NCBI GenBank assembly: GCA_001599595.1
Contig: BCHH01000003.1
Coordinates: 3,653,619 to 3,717,618, forward strand
Reading direction: 5' to 3'
Source of the DNA: Beverwykella pulmonaria
Taxonomy: Eukaryota > Ascomycota > Dothideomycetes > Pleosporales > Melanommataceae
Length of the DNA stretch: 64,000 nt
Shown: positions 1 through 12,100 of the stretch, one piece after another
Layout: every line of letters starts with the position of its first letter
Position numbering within the stretch: position 1 is the first letter of the stretch
Program-made: the position numbers and the translations under genes
The notes under the pieces: generated by a model
Database searches by the model: none
The model's input: the letters and a program-made list of their open reading frames with translations, nothing else
Told to the model about the DNA's origin: nothing

Positions 1-535
1 CAACCTAGCGTCAACGTACAGGAATCAAGGCCGGTGGAAGGAGGCTGAAGAGCTAGAAGTGCAAGTGATAGAGATGTTCAAGAGGGTGCTTGGGGAGGAG
101 CATCCAGACACGCTAACCACCATGGGCAACCTAGCGTCAACGTACAGGAATCAAGGCCGGTGGAAGGAGGCCAAAGAGCTGGAGGTGCAAGTGATAGAGA
201 CGAGAAAGAGGGTGCTTGGAGAGGAGCATCCTTCCACGCTGACCAGCATGGCCAACCTAGCGTCGACGTACAGGAATTAAGGCCAGTGGAAGGAGGCTGA
301 AGAGCTGTTTGTGCAAGTGATAGAGACGAGTGCGAGGGTGCTTGGGGAGGAGCATCCTGACACGCTAACTAGCATGGGCAACCTGGCGTCAACGTACAGG
401 AATCAAGGCCAGTGGAAGGAGGCCAAAGAGCTGGAGGTGCAAGTGATAGAGACGAGTTCGAGGGTGCTTGGAGAGGAGCATCCAGACACGCTGACCAGCA
501 TGGCCAACCTGGCACACACGTGGAAGTCTCAAAGC
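1..535 (+). repeat. 126-bp tandem repeat coding for TPR units
   Basis: The anchor CAACCT(A/G)GCG recurs at 1, 127, 253 and 379, with a diverged copy at 505, an exact 126-bp period. Neighbouring units differ at only a few positions, so the array is young or homogenised. It lies inside the TPR coding frame and gives one 42-residue TPR unit per copy. Confidence 0.85.
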
Positions 536-676
536 CAGAATGAGGAAACTATCTTATTGATGGACAAGTACTTCAAGCTGCAGAAGCGGATCCTTGGCCA
601 TCACCATCCCAACACAAAAACTTCGCTTGAGGCCCTAACTAGGTGGCAAATTGAGCATTCAGGGCGAGAAATCTAA
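2..676 (+). pseudogene. 3' end of a TPR-repeat (kinesin-light-chain-like) protein, interrupted by an in-frame stop
   Basis: The frame is open from the left window edge. It encodes 42-residue tetratricopeptide repeats of the kinesin-light-chain type, with the recurring pieces LASTYRNQGRWKEAEEL and RVLGEEHPDTLT, and ends at TAA 674-676 after a diverged last repeat. In fungi such arrays usually form the C-terminal sensor half of NB-ARC/NACHT STAND (NLR-like) proteins, so the upstream half probably lies outside the window; that is inference. The frame is broken once, at 278-280, where the repeat codon CAA (Gln, as in the other units) reads TAA. The reading frame is kept on both sides, so this is a single C-to-T change and not a frameshift. 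Either the protein ends early, losing its last three repeats, or the gene is a young pseudogene. A sequencing error cannot be excluded. Confidence 0.6.
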
Positions 677-2175
677 TGCTGCTTTTATTTCGTAGAATAT
701 AAAGCTAATGCGCATGTAGAATAGGTTAAGCATGCTTACCGCTTGCCAAGATTTTGCACAGCCACAGGTATAGCAGCCACTGTAAGTAAATTACACCGTG
801 ATCTATCTCTCACGCATCATCATCATCAGGGAAGTAGGTGTTTATCTTGTTTGTAACGCTTGATTTGGGGGCGTAAGCTCAGGGGCAGCTCCCGTAGTCG
901 AGTCTCGGGTGAGAGCTCTCATGGTCCAGTCACGTGCGAGCGATGAGATACCTTGAGCGTACAATGAGGCTGTTGATGATAGCTGAGGAGAGATGGACAA
1001 GGTGGAGGAGAAGACGAGGAAGTTCTGCCCTGAGGTATCCAGGCCCGTGCCGGGACTTGGCATCAACCACGTGATATAGAACCAACCATTATTATGTAGC
1101 TGTATCGCACTAGCCAAGATTGGTGATCACTCCGGTTGGAGGAACCAACCAGGGTGGCAACTCTGTATGAATTTGCGCGCGACAGCAGACATAAAGGCTA
1201 CTAATAGCCTTTTGTAGCAAGGTTCCAGAGCTTAGATAAGACTGTTAATTATAGCGTAGCAAGAGCTTAACAGTGGCGCTGTAAGGAAGGAACTGTGTTT
1301 CTCTATAGAAAGAGGCTCTCTGTAAATCAAGCGCGACGGCGACAATACATGCCATAATTTTTAGATAGAAAGGGACCTAGACGTCGAGGAGTAGCTACAG
1401 CACGTGGCCTATATAGGGTTATCGTAAATATCAAAGGTGTGCGCAAATTCTGAGTCGCTTGAAGCTAAAGAACCCCTCATATTTCTCGGCGCGGAGTGTT
1501 TCTCGACCCGCAGTGAGGGATGTTACCCCGAAAGGACGATCATGGTGTCGCGTGGAAATGCGATCCTGTTTGGTGTTCGATCTGTGTCTCGGTGCACGAA
1601 GACCCTGTCCCGCATCAATTTGCCCCGCAGCGTACGCCACATGCTCTAGCCACAGCTGTCATACTTGTCGCAAGCCGAATTCCCCAAACTTGGAAACGAA
1701 CCTCCCTCGTGCATCCGCCGGCCCACCCGCTGCTCCACCCGCCCGAGCTCAACAATCACCTGTAGCGCCTCAAAACGCATGCATTAGCCCACACCTGCGT
1801 ATCGCCCTCCCCAGCAAAACGCGCGAAAGCCCGGTCCTCGGCGATTCTGCAGTTCTTCAGGCAAGAGCGATTGAACGTGATCTTCGTATCATAGTCTGAC
1901 CACATCCCACGACGTTTACGGAGTGAAAAAAAAAACACATATACAGTCACAGATATTCTTGTTAGTGAGTTGAGGCTACTGTGAGCGGAGACAATGGAAC
2001 GCCCGCTGACATAGATTCCCAGGCCGATCCCTCGAAAGAGCATACACAGCTGTCAACGGGGCCCACACCCACCCGAATTCGTCCTTGCGAGCCTTCCGTG
2101 GCACTACGTACCTTCACTGCGAATAAACCTCGACCCAGATTCTATCGCGTGGCAGCGAGCTAGCTCGTGCACAAT
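677..2175. other. Intergenic, no gene supported
   Basis: Short open frames exist on both strands (for example 842-1117 minus and 1437-1899 plus). They overlap each other, mostly lack an ATG start, and show no family motif. The last few hundred bases are the leader and promoter of the acyltransferase gene. I see nothing else. Confidence 0.5.
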
Positions 2176-4570
2176 ATGGCGAAGCCGAAGAAGGAGATTG
2201 GGCGCATGAACAAATATCTCTATGACGCGTTTCTGTGGACATTCTCCATACTAGTGGAGCTGTTCTTCCGGGAGGTCCATCCGCGAAGCTCATGGAAAGT
2301 GCCTAGGGAGGGTCCCGTCATATTCGTGTGTGCGCCGCACGCAAACCAGGTATGTGGGAGGAGGGTACTTGCTCAGCAGCAGCTTCTAACCAGCCACAGT
2401 TCGTCGACCCTTTGATTTTGATGCGCGTGGTTAAGAAGGAGACGGGACGCAGGATACATTTTCTGACAGCCGAAGCTTCGATGAAGAGGAAGTTTGTGGG
2501 GACCATGGCATCATTGACGGGGGCCGTTCCCGTTGGAAGAGCCATGGATTCTTCCCATGCCGCCGCAGGAAAGATCTACCTTCCAGATCCGGTCAACGAT
2601 CCTTGTCTCATTCGGGGCATTGGCACTAACTTTGAAGAGAAGGATTTCCAGCCCGGTGGCACGCTCGTCCTTCCCAAGGTCAATGGACTATCCGCCAGCT
2701 CGGAGATACAAGAGATAAACGGCCCGGAGGAACTGAGGCTTAAGAGGCCCTTTAAGGGAGGAATCGCTATGCAGCAGTTGACCGGGCGGAACGACATGAC
2801 CGAAGACGGAGAGTTTGTAGATGGTGCCGAGGCTAAGACGGGACCATCTCCAGGGTTCGAGGGCACCGAATTCAAAGTCGCACCCAAACTTGACCAAAAT
2901 CAAGTGTATGATGCCGTTCATCAAGTCCTTCATCGTGGAGGAAGCGTCGGCATTTTCCCAGAGGGTGGCAGTCACGACCGAACAGATTTGCTCCCTCTGA
3001 AAGGTAAAGCCCATCCCACCCTCATTACTTTACTCATCGCTGACCTTCCCTAGCCGGAGTCGCTGTTATGGCCTTGGGCACAGTTTCCGAGCAGCCAGAC
3101 TGCAATCTGAAGATCATTCCTGTCGGCATGAACTACTTCCACGCCCACAAATTCCGCTCAAGGGCTGTGATTGAATTCGGAACGCCTCTTGATGTGCCAG
3201 TGGAGCTCGCCCAAAAGTTTCACGGCCCAGAAAGACGTCAAGCCATTGGTGAAATGTTGGAGGCGGTCCGTCAAGGCCTTCTCTCGGTCACGGTCACTAC
3301 ACCAAACTATGATACCCTCATGGTGAGTCGCTTCATCCAGGTCGAGGCCCCGACTAATACAATTGGATAGTTGATCCAGGCTGTGCGCCGTCTCTATAAT
3401 CCGAAAGGCACAAAGCTACCCCTGCCAAGAATTGTCGAGCTCAATCGACGTTTGATCCAGGGCTACACGCGATACAAAGATGACCCTCGCATCGTAGAAC
3501 TCCAGAAAGAAGTTATGGCTTACAACAAGCGGCTCACGGCTCTCAACATTCGAGATCATCAAGTCCAGTACGCCAAGAAGAACATCTTCGAAGTCTTCTT
3601 CCTGTTTTGGTACAGGCTTGCAAAGCTAATCGTCCTCTCTGCCTTTGTCCTTCCCGGAACAATTCTCTTCAGCTTTGTCTTCATCTTCGGCAAGGTCCAT
3701 TCCATCAGGAAGGCGAAGCAAGCCCTTGCAGCCTCTAGTGTCAAGGTTCAAGCTCGAGATGTCATGGCAACTTGGAAGCTTCTTACCGCTTTGGCTGTTG
3801 CCCCTCTGACATACACGGCGTACATCATCATCTTCACTTGGTGGTACGAACACAACCGTATTCAAGGTTACCTCCCTGCAGGAATCCCCCGGAAGGTCCT
3901 CATTTCTGCGCAAATAATCATCTTCCCAACAATCACCTACGCCGCCCTCCGATTTGGCGAAACTGGCATGGACATTCTCAAGTCCCTTGGTCCGCTCATC
4001 AAAATGATGATCCCTTCGTCCAACAATGAACTCGTCAAGCTCCAAGAACGTCGTGACCAGCTAGCCAAAGCTGTGAACCGCATCATCAACACGCTCGGCC
4101 CCGAAATGTTCCCCGATTTCCATTCCAAGCGCATCATCAGCGATCCATTTGGTAGTCTGCCACCACAAACCCCAGGAGGCACCGAAGCTGAGCCCGAGGC
4201 CTTCGACTTCCCCGCCTCCCCCGAAAGCGAGAAGCCGACAGCGCACGACCACTTGCCCAGAAACGAGTCCTTCAAAGATCTCTCAAACATGGATTTCTTC
4301 TCCACCAGGCCGTCTACTCCTAAGAAGAACAGAAGCCGTAGCGGAAGTGGGAGTGGGGCCGGGCTTGGGTTCCAGCTCAAGCCGTTCAGTACGATCACGG
4401 GCAAGGATGGGCTTATGGAGGTGAGCAAGAGGATTAAGACGAGTTTGAGGGAGAGGGCTAGACGGAGGAGTTCCAGTGGGGATGGGTGGGAGAGCGGGGT
4501 TAGTACGCCCGGGAGTGGGAGTGAGGTTGGGGATTATGAGGGATTGACAATGACAAGGAAGAACAACTAG
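2176..4570 (+). CDS. SCT1: Glycerol-3-phosphate/DHAP sn-1 acyltransferase (Sct1/Gpt2 family)
   Basis: Four exons, 2176-2349, 2400-3003, 3054-3322 and 3371-4570, give 748 residues. The family makes lysophosphatidate (or acyl-DHAP) from acyl-CoA at the ER and lipid-droplet surface, the first step of glycerolipid synthesis. Block I reads PHANQFVDP (residues 54-62). Exon 1 ends exactly after the Gln of this motif and exon 2 resumes with Phe-Val-Asp, which supports the first intron. The phosphate-binding block FPEGGSHDRTDLLPLKAG (244-261) is split by intron 2 and is typical of fungal Sct1/Gpt2. Two or three hydrophobic spans lie at roughly 423-545, and the tail is Ser/Pro-rich and probably phosphorylated. 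The ATG at 2176 gives MAKPKKEIG and is preferred over an in-frame GTG 9 bp upstream. I cannot tell whether this is the Sct1 or the Gpt2 orthologue; most Pezizomycotina need only one for growth. Confidence 0.9.
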
Positions 4571-5177
4571 GGGTGCATCAGGTAATCATGAATGGATGAG
4601 TGTAGATGTGGCTCTTTTGGTGCTAATTCTGCAATGGTTTTAGAATGAGTCTGAACATAAGAGGTGTTTTGGGCGTGTGTATGTGTTGGTGTATGTGTTG
4701 GTGTATGTCCTCTTTTCTTCTCGGCCACGCTTATGCAATGATACCAAAGATTGAGGTTCTATCATTTCTCGCAGTCCTGTATGGTTCTCTCATATGTTCG
4801 TATTACATTGGATGTGTAGTTAATGATTTAATGCTGTAGAACGGATGCAGTCATACCAAATCTCATCACTATAGACCGTTAGGGACGTAAAACGATTGTT
4901 GATCACCGTATATTCTTCAGAACAACGAAGTTGAGACACTTTCCCGTGTAGCGATTTCTGGACAACACTACCCTACCCCCTTGTATTATTTGACACAAAC
5001 AAAATAGCAAACCAAAGCATACCAGGAGATCGAAAGAAAACCACGAGCTTCCTCCATCTGGTGTTCATTCCAGTAGAAGTTGAGTTTCCTGACATGGCTT
5101 CATAATTATTCATCTCCTCCCATTGCTGCTCACTTTGCCCCTCGCTTCCAATTCCATGTACAACGCCATACGTGGAC
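4571..5177. other. Intergenic with a short GT-rich tandem repeat
   Basis: This is the 3' flank of the acyltransferase gene. Around 4677-4706 a 12-bp GTATGTGTTGGT unit is repeated about two and a half times. The small frame 4645-4839 covers it but looks non-coding. Nothing else is supported. Confidence 0.5.
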
Positions 5178-5843
5178 CAAATTGGAACTCGTTACGCCTC
5201 GAATGGTGAAGCATCCGAGATCCGCAACGAGCCTCTGCTGTTCGGCAAGAGTATGGTTGAGGTAATCATGGACTACCTCTCTAACAGCAAGGAACAGTTG
5301 GTCAAGAATCTTGACCACTAATACGGACGAGCTCTCTGGAGGGCGCTGTCTATCATACTGGTCATCAATGCACCTGTTATTTAATCTGACGCTGAGAGGG
5401 ACCGCACCTTGCGTGCGGTTTAGAAGAGAATCTCCACGAAACCCGAGCTTGATGCAGCAGCTATCTACAATTTGATTTCAATGCGCAGAACTGACCAAGA
5501 TGAGCATATGGATATCGGCAATAGCTTTGTTGTAGGTGAGATGGATGATGGAACTGTGGACTTCATGTTTTACAAGATCGCTAGTACTGGTACTGTCTTC
5601 GTCGAAGAAGTCACCATCTGAAGCGGAGCTCAATGCGGAAGTAGTTTTGTCGACCTCGAATTCATCTCATGGCTTGAGGCGAGACTGGGAGCCCAAAACT
5701 TCGAGAGAATTTCCGGATGTTGAACTCACGAGTGTTTCAGAACATTTGCAAATTATAAGCCAGAAGAAGACGTTGCTTCAGAGGTTTCTCGACAGGGCAG
5801 CCGATTTGAGCCCAAGGAGTTGGTTGTCGTTGAAGACGGCTAG
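5178..5843 (+). pseudogene. Decayed Hsp70/actin-like ATPase relic
   Basis: One continuous frame reads through clear pieces of the divergent fungal Hsp70-like ATPase family: GKSMVEVIMDYLS, then APVI(stop)SDAERDRTLRAV, where functional relatives read roughly TVPAVWSDAA, then ELDAAAIYNL, where they have an EPEAAA-type motif, then GNSFVVGEMDDGTVDF, a degraded phosphate-2 loop (normally DAGGGTVD), then GAQCGSSFVDLEFISWLEARLG, a degraded GxxCGSxFLxxxF block. In-frame stops sit at 5319, 5382, 5421, 5619, 5721 and 5841. The pieces stay in the same frame, so decay is by point mutation and not by indels. Several stops are explained by C-to-T changes (CGA or CAG to stop), as expected from RIP or cytosine deamination; this is inferred, not measured. 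The N-terminal and C-terminal ends are not recognisable. Confidence 0.6.
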
Positions 5844-7150
5844 GTGAGTGGGTCTGCGGATTATTGCCGAGGTAATAGACCAGTGGTGCGCAACCTTCAC
5901 TAGTAATAGCATTATGTGTACCTCTTATTCACAAGTACTCTCTGACTTATTTCTGTCTCCATCCATTTTTGCGCGTAAAAGTCCCAACCAATCAGACCCG
6001 CCTCTGGTCATCTGACCTTTCTTACCTGCACGTCATAGCGCCACTCACGACCCATATCTAACTAGCTGATCGTGGCGCTGGGGCCGCGCGAAACTCTAAC
6101 TCTACGGCTTACTCCATCAATGAATTTCCTTCGACTTGACCCAGCTTCTGACTGGTTGGCATCTGAAAATATAACCGATCTTGGTGGCAGAGTTGGAAAG
6201 GCGCCGAAAATACGGGGGAGTGTGTCAGAAGGTGACTTCGATAGCGCAGGCGAAATGTGAAGGTTTCGCTATAACCAAGACGCATGTGAGAGTCTAAGGT
6301 TTCTGACACATGGGATTGTTTTCCAAGGCAAAACGTGCCGAATTAGCGTTGTCTTGCCCGCAATGCTAATGGTTTATCCGAGTTCCTTCAAGCCGCTCAT
6401 GATAGTACTTGATTCGCTTTCTTTCTGCTTTCATTGTCGCTCATTGCTCTTTTCTTGGCGTTCATTCATTCTCCTGAGCACTCGCCACTTGATCCGCATG
6501 TACATTACGAATCATTATCATTTTGAACAGTATGTATCTCTCTATTCACCCTATGTCCAGCAATCAAAGTCGCCGCACAATGCTCCCTTGCTCATGCTTT
6601 CCGAGCGCCCATACCACCCATGCATTCCATAATCGCCAGAACAAATACAAGGTAGAAGAAATAGGAGACCAAAAGAAACAGAGATGCCGCCGGTAAGTAA
6701 TTTCTCTCATTTCGTACATGGACTAACCAGCCCGAGAACCAAACGCTGAACACCCATTGTAGTCCTAATTTTCGGTTCCATCATAACGCCGCCCCATGAG
6801 TATCGTAGAGACGATTATATCCAAAAGGGGTATCAGAAGACCTTTGGCGGTCCCTTGTTAGGATGAAGTAAAGGAGGAGGAGGAGGAGGAGGTGGTGGTG
6901 GTAGTGAGGCAAGTACCCCAGCAACACCGAAGCTCCCAATCGTGCTGCCAGGGGACAACGATTAATTAGGAGGATGAAGAGTAAAAGGAGGAGGCCGAGG
7001 AGGAAACCGAGGAGCCGGCTTAACAACGAGGTCACGTCGTGCGCTGCCGGAGAACCACGATTCAGGAGGAGGGAGAAGCGGGCGACCATCATCCGCGGAG
7101 CCACGCAAAGCAGTCAGTGAATAAGGTCGCAGAGAGCGGACCTCTGTTGT
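5844..7150. other. Intergenic, low-complexity, no gene supported
   Basis: No ORF here resembles a known family. The region separates the Hsp70-like relic from the 3' end of the velvet gene. It contains a purine-rich microsatellite (separate entry) and AT-rich stretches near 6400-6560. Confidence 0.5.
6872..6904 (+). repeat. (GGA)n/(GGT)n microsatellite
   Basis: An uninterrupted run of GGA triplets passes directly into GGT triplets. It lies outside any supported coding sequence, about 250 bp beyond the stop codon of the velvet gene. Confidence 0.8.
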
Positions 7151-7661
7151 TCACCGACTGTCAGCAACATGCTCTTCAGTGGATTGACTCAAGTCCGGAT
7201 GGCATTGGACCGAAGGAGGTATTGCTCCAGTATCTGTATGACTTGTCAAACTTGACTCTGTAGGAGGGGCCTGGAGGGAATTCCTTTGATTTGAATATAG
7301 ACTAGAATTTATTTGCGATTGGTCGTCATAACGTCCTGTTGGACGGTGTGGATTTGGCAACTGTGCTCCCAACTGAAAGCTCGCAGATCGGACTAAGTCA
7401 GGTGAATGACTGTACGACGCACCTCTTGATGAGCCTAGGGATTCATGAGATTGATGAGAAGAATTGAGCGATGGCGGTGTTTGCTGCGTCATGGACATTG
7501 ATGGTGGAACGCCTGTCGCCGTTGCCGGGCGCTGCTCGTCGCTAATGCCTGCGGTTGAGGCTGTACGGTAGACACCTAATCCAACCGAATCATCCGGAAA
7601 GGACAGCCCAGATGAGGCAGTGCCACGGGGCTGTCCGTACGAGAAAATCTGAGAATATGAT

Positions 7662-7693
<32 letters not shown>

Positions 7694-9119
7694 CTGTTGC
7701 TGCATATCAGAGTATCTTTGTGGGGCAGTTGTCGCTGCCATCGTGCCCGCGCCTGATGTCTGTAGCAGGGAGTTTGTGAAGTAGCCTGAGGAGTTTCCGA
7801 TACTCGGGCGAAACTGGTATGGCGAGGTGCCTGCGGTGGTCATTGCCCCAAAGGTCGGGTACTGCGGCATGCTATACGTAGAAGTAGTGCTGGGCATTCG
7901 AACTGGGTATTGAGGCGGCGCATAGCTCGATGAGAAGGTCGACCCGGAGGCGCCAGAACTATCTCCGAAGTGCTCCTTTCTCTCTTCAGTGTCTGCTCGA
8001 AATCTTTTGTTTGGCGAAGACGAGTCTTCCCCATACGACGAGTACTCGTTCATGTTTGGCCGAATAGTGGTATTGGAAGCCGGTGAGTCGACACTGTAAG
8101 GATAGGGTCGCTTGTTGCCCCTACTTCATAGTTAGTAGTGCTCTTTCAGGCTGCAAAGAGACACATACATCATTGCCCTGGGCTCTTTCCGAAGCCGTAA
8201 CCGCACACCCTGATCGGAGAAGGCTCGTGAGAGGTAAGTTGACTCATCCATACCCTTGAAGTCCTTTGGAAGAAGAACTACTTTGAATTAGTCGCCCATA
8301 CGCAGTAACAACGGATGTAGTCCATGTGCTTACCCCTGAAAGGCTCCGAAGTGATTGAACCCAGAAATTGTACTTCATTTGTGTCTCTATGATTCATCAA
8401 TATTTGAAAGGCTGAGGCAGGCCACTTTTACTTACTTGTGCAAGTCAAACAGACTGAAGTGCAACCTAAAGTTACCCTGCACCTTCACTGAGATGTCTCC
8501 GAACACGAAAAAGCCGCCATCTACTCGGGCGTTAGGACTAAGGACTTCAATGTGCAAAGAATATGTTGAGAGGGTGTTACCTTTGTTATCTACGTCCTTG
8601 AGTCGATGCAGAGAGGACACCAATGACCCGGCCAAAGATTTGTTTGCATTACCGTCCCATGCCTCATTCTTGTCCAACTTATACAGGCTCGTACACATGA
8701 ACAGATACGGGCTTTGCAAGAAGTGCCTGCAGAAGGTCAGTTGGTCATGCTCTAACTGTGTCGCGTGGATTAACGTACTGGGAAGGATCGGCGGTGGGCT
8801 TGACGGTTAGTTGGATGATAGGTGGAGGATCCACGGGCTTGCGTGCTGCTGCTTGTCAGTGAACTTGGTGGGCGGAGATGCTGCGAGGAGTCAGAAGCTC
8901 ACCCTTTTCCTTGCCATCGGTTGTGACCAATGCTTCTTTGGGCTGCTGGCGCAGGATCAGATTACAGTCTTGACTGAAGCGCGCGCCGTTAGTTCCCGTC
9001 GTGATGGTGATAGAGAGTGACCGTTGCACGGGTGGAGGGCTCTTCTCGTACCTTCGCAAGTCAGAGCCAGAAGACACCCCCGGCTGCTGATAGAGGGTGT
9101 TTGGGACGTAATGGTACAT
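7151..9119 (-). CDS. vosA: Velvet-domain regulator, VosA-like
   Basis: Seven exons on the minus strand: 9119-8903, 8845-8779, 8726-8581, 8523-8436, 8386-8334, 8280-8169 and 8123-7151, giving 551 residues. The velvet domain (about residues 24-228) shows [50 protein letters not shown], and [18 protein letters not shown] followed by KEPRA. Velvet proteins dimerise and bind DNA through this NF-kB-like fold; VosA represses spore germination and supports trehalose synthesis and spore viability. After the domain come a basic stretch (RGNKRPYPY, then [12 protein letters not shown]) that could be a nuclear signal and a long Ser/Gln/Pro-rich tail with a 14-Gln tract coded by mixed CAG/CAA at 7662-7703. 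VosA is preferred over VelC because of the short N-terminus and the long tail, but VelC remains possible. The ATG at 9119 is the first in frame. Confidence 0.82.
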
Positions 9120-12100
9120 AGAGGGAAGCTGCCGCGCGCCCACGGTACTCGGCCCGCCTGTCTAGCAATGTGGTGAGCGTGGACTTGTTCGTGGGGTTGT
9201 ATTTCGGAAAGGGCCCGTGGTTCTCAATAGTGTTTTGGTAGATATGGCTGTGGTTGATTCGATACGGATAGTATGGTACGTTTCAGTGCACGGTACCGGC
9301 TTTGCAACTGAAATGATCTGCAAAGGAATATTTGTATGTTGCGGGCCGGTGCATGGAGCCGGATACAGGTGTTGTTGTGGGTCGAGGGAACTGGTAGCGA
9401 GCGTGGGTGCTCCAAACGAGCAGGAGCGGGATAGCCAAGGAGGCAAGGGCAATGCAGCGAACAAAGGCGCCCTTCGAAAGTGCGTGCACTCGATGCAGGC
9501 ACACGGACGGCTATGTGCAGATGTTAAGTAATTTTGAGGCGTGCGTGAGGTTGTGGTGAAGGCAGAAGGGGCTGCCGTGGCTCGACCTTCCCATGGAACC
9601 GCAACTCAACTTCAGCTGTGTGCGTTCGAGATGACGGCACCAATCGCACTTGAGGAGGGACTCTCCACACAGAGCTCAGATAAAGCCTCAAGGCTTTCCT
9701 TCCAAACACACACTGAGGTCAAGATGGCGGCGAGCGTCGGACGTCAACTCCTCGTCTGTGGCTGGATCCCTAGACTAACTTGCACTTGTTGAGAACGGTC
9801 GGTCTCTTCTTAATCCTGGATGCTAGGCGAGAGATGGCGTAATGCAATTCAAACGACCAGCACTGAGCTCTCCGCAGTCCGCAAGGTAATGAGCACTAAC
9901 TCACCTCGGAGGGTATATGCATAGCACGCAGCCTCCAGTGCTCTCGTACGTCGCTGACTGCCTGCTGGGCTGAACCGTGGGAGAAGCCCAGGCAGGAGGA
10001 CAAAAAGAGCCGTCCTTAATGCTCCACACAGGTGGGCGGCAGTGTTGCGTGGGCCTGCTAACCAGAAGGGAATTGAACTATTCGGAAGGATTGCAGCGCC
10101 ACACGTGTGCCTAGAAAGTCGAAGGATGTGGTCGAACTGCCAGATTCAAGGCAAGCGTGAGGGTTGAATAAGGACTAAAAGCGATAGCAGCCGTGTTACG
10201 GATGAGGTGAATATCAAAGGCTCTCCGCAGTCGTCCTATGGCCAAGAGCCCTTCACGACGATTCGCCGTTCTCGCCTCTAGTCAGAAGCTCAGTGGGCGT
10301 GGATCTGGTTCGTTTCTGATTCTCCGCCTAGTACCGTCTTCGCTGCCGGACACGGGGACTAGGGACCAGGGAACGAGCGGCGGCGTGGTTTGCGGAAAAA
10401 TAAACTCTAGTTCACCCAGTAGAAGCCCGCGTACTATTCGATTTTTCCTCCCCAAACGTCCGTAGGTTCTGACGCTCTCCTGTCTGATATTCCTTGAAAT
10501 TCTTTCGTCCCGTTTGCTTGTTATCCGCTGCCTGGCTATCTCTTTTTGTCTCTCTTTATCTTTCTCCGGGCAGCCGTGGTTGGGGTGTCACACGGGGATG
10601 TGATGAGAACGACAGAAGGGTGTGTACTCAGCGCAATGCCGGGAACGCGGTCAAGTAAGGAAGCTCGTCCAGCCCGCTGACGTACATCCGGGGGGTGGAG
10701 GGCGATGCACGGCGGGGCGGGGGGCCAGGGAAGGGTTTGAAACGCCAGAAGGGTTCGAAACAAAGTGCAGTGAATGAGGGTTCTATATGTCCAAGGCGAC
10801 CTTCTCTAGCCAAGGCCTACTTTGGAGTAGAACGGAACAATAAACCGCCTGTCACATTCTACCACAGCGAGGGGCCCATGCAGCCAGAGAGCGTCTCTGC
10901 TGCACAGGCGGAATCGGGTGCTGCAGAGCAGCAGCAGCAGCAGCAGTAGCGGGCATGGGTGGGCAAAAGCCCTTCAGCAGTCGTGCATCGATTAACGGCA
11001 ATCCCAGGTTCGAGGGGGTGGTATGGGCGCTGTCCAGGGTATCGAACGGGGGACCCGGGTCGCATGCACAAGGTGCAGAGAGCAACAGGCCTGACATGAC
11101 CCAAACAGCACTCGGAATTTAGCCATTGCAACTACTCTACTTGAGAGGCTGTATATAACTCTCCGTTGGCGCCCAATATCTCAGGAACCTCCTCTCCGCC
11201 TGCCTTTTTGTCACAAGTTCCTCTGATCCGTAGCCTCGAGGCACAAGCATTGGAGCAGCGGAAGCCTCCCCAGCGCATGTCCATTCCAAGCGCTGGCCGC
11301 CGCCGGCCACAGTGGAATGGGACACGGGACACCTCCACGCACATGGCGGCTGGCATGCAGGCTGCTCAGGCGAGCCCAGGGCGCTCTTGGGGGGGAAGCA
11401 CCTCGAGACTCGAACCATCGACGACTGACAGAGCGCCGGGAGCCAGAGGCGCTGGCTGCATCACCAATGCATACTCATGTTGCACAGCAGAGCCGGCTCA
11501 AAAGGGTGAGGGCGGGCGCCCGGTTCTGGAGCCAGTCTGACCCTGAGTTATCGTGCGGACTGGCGCTGCACCCAGGCGAGCATTTTGTTGGCGATGGAGC
11601 AGCGTGGTGTTGAGCGGCAGGGCAGACGGAAGGCGCAAGGGGCCACGGCAGAATGCACAGAATGCGATGCCGAAAGCGGACAGCCGCGATGGGTGATGTC
11701 GTTACGGTTGGGGGCTGTTGAGGCGTGAGTTTCGAGCGGACATGGGAGGAGATCGCCGCCGACCCTCGCCGTGGCTGGGAGCGATTGCCCGCCAGGCCCT
11801 GCACTGCCGGGGGTACAAGCGGTCGGAGCGCGCTGCGATCCATGATCTCCTTGGAGAAATTCTACGACGATGTTGTTGCACGTCCCATTCGCGCGCCGTT
11901 TAGCCACGAAACAGTGACGGCGCTGCGTGGTGGTGGCTGCTCACTCTGACAGATGAATATACCCAGCCCCGGGCCATAGAAGCCTCGCGCCCCGGGTTAT
12001 CGCGCAACCCCCCAAGACCCACATCGTCAATCTGATCAATCTGACGGCGACAGCCTTCTCTGCGGCTCGCGGCATCCTGAGTCCTCGGACACGCTCCTCC

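Noticed and set aside
842..1117. 91-codon minus-strand frame
   Set aside because: No ATG-supported start context, no motif, isolated in intergenic DNA.
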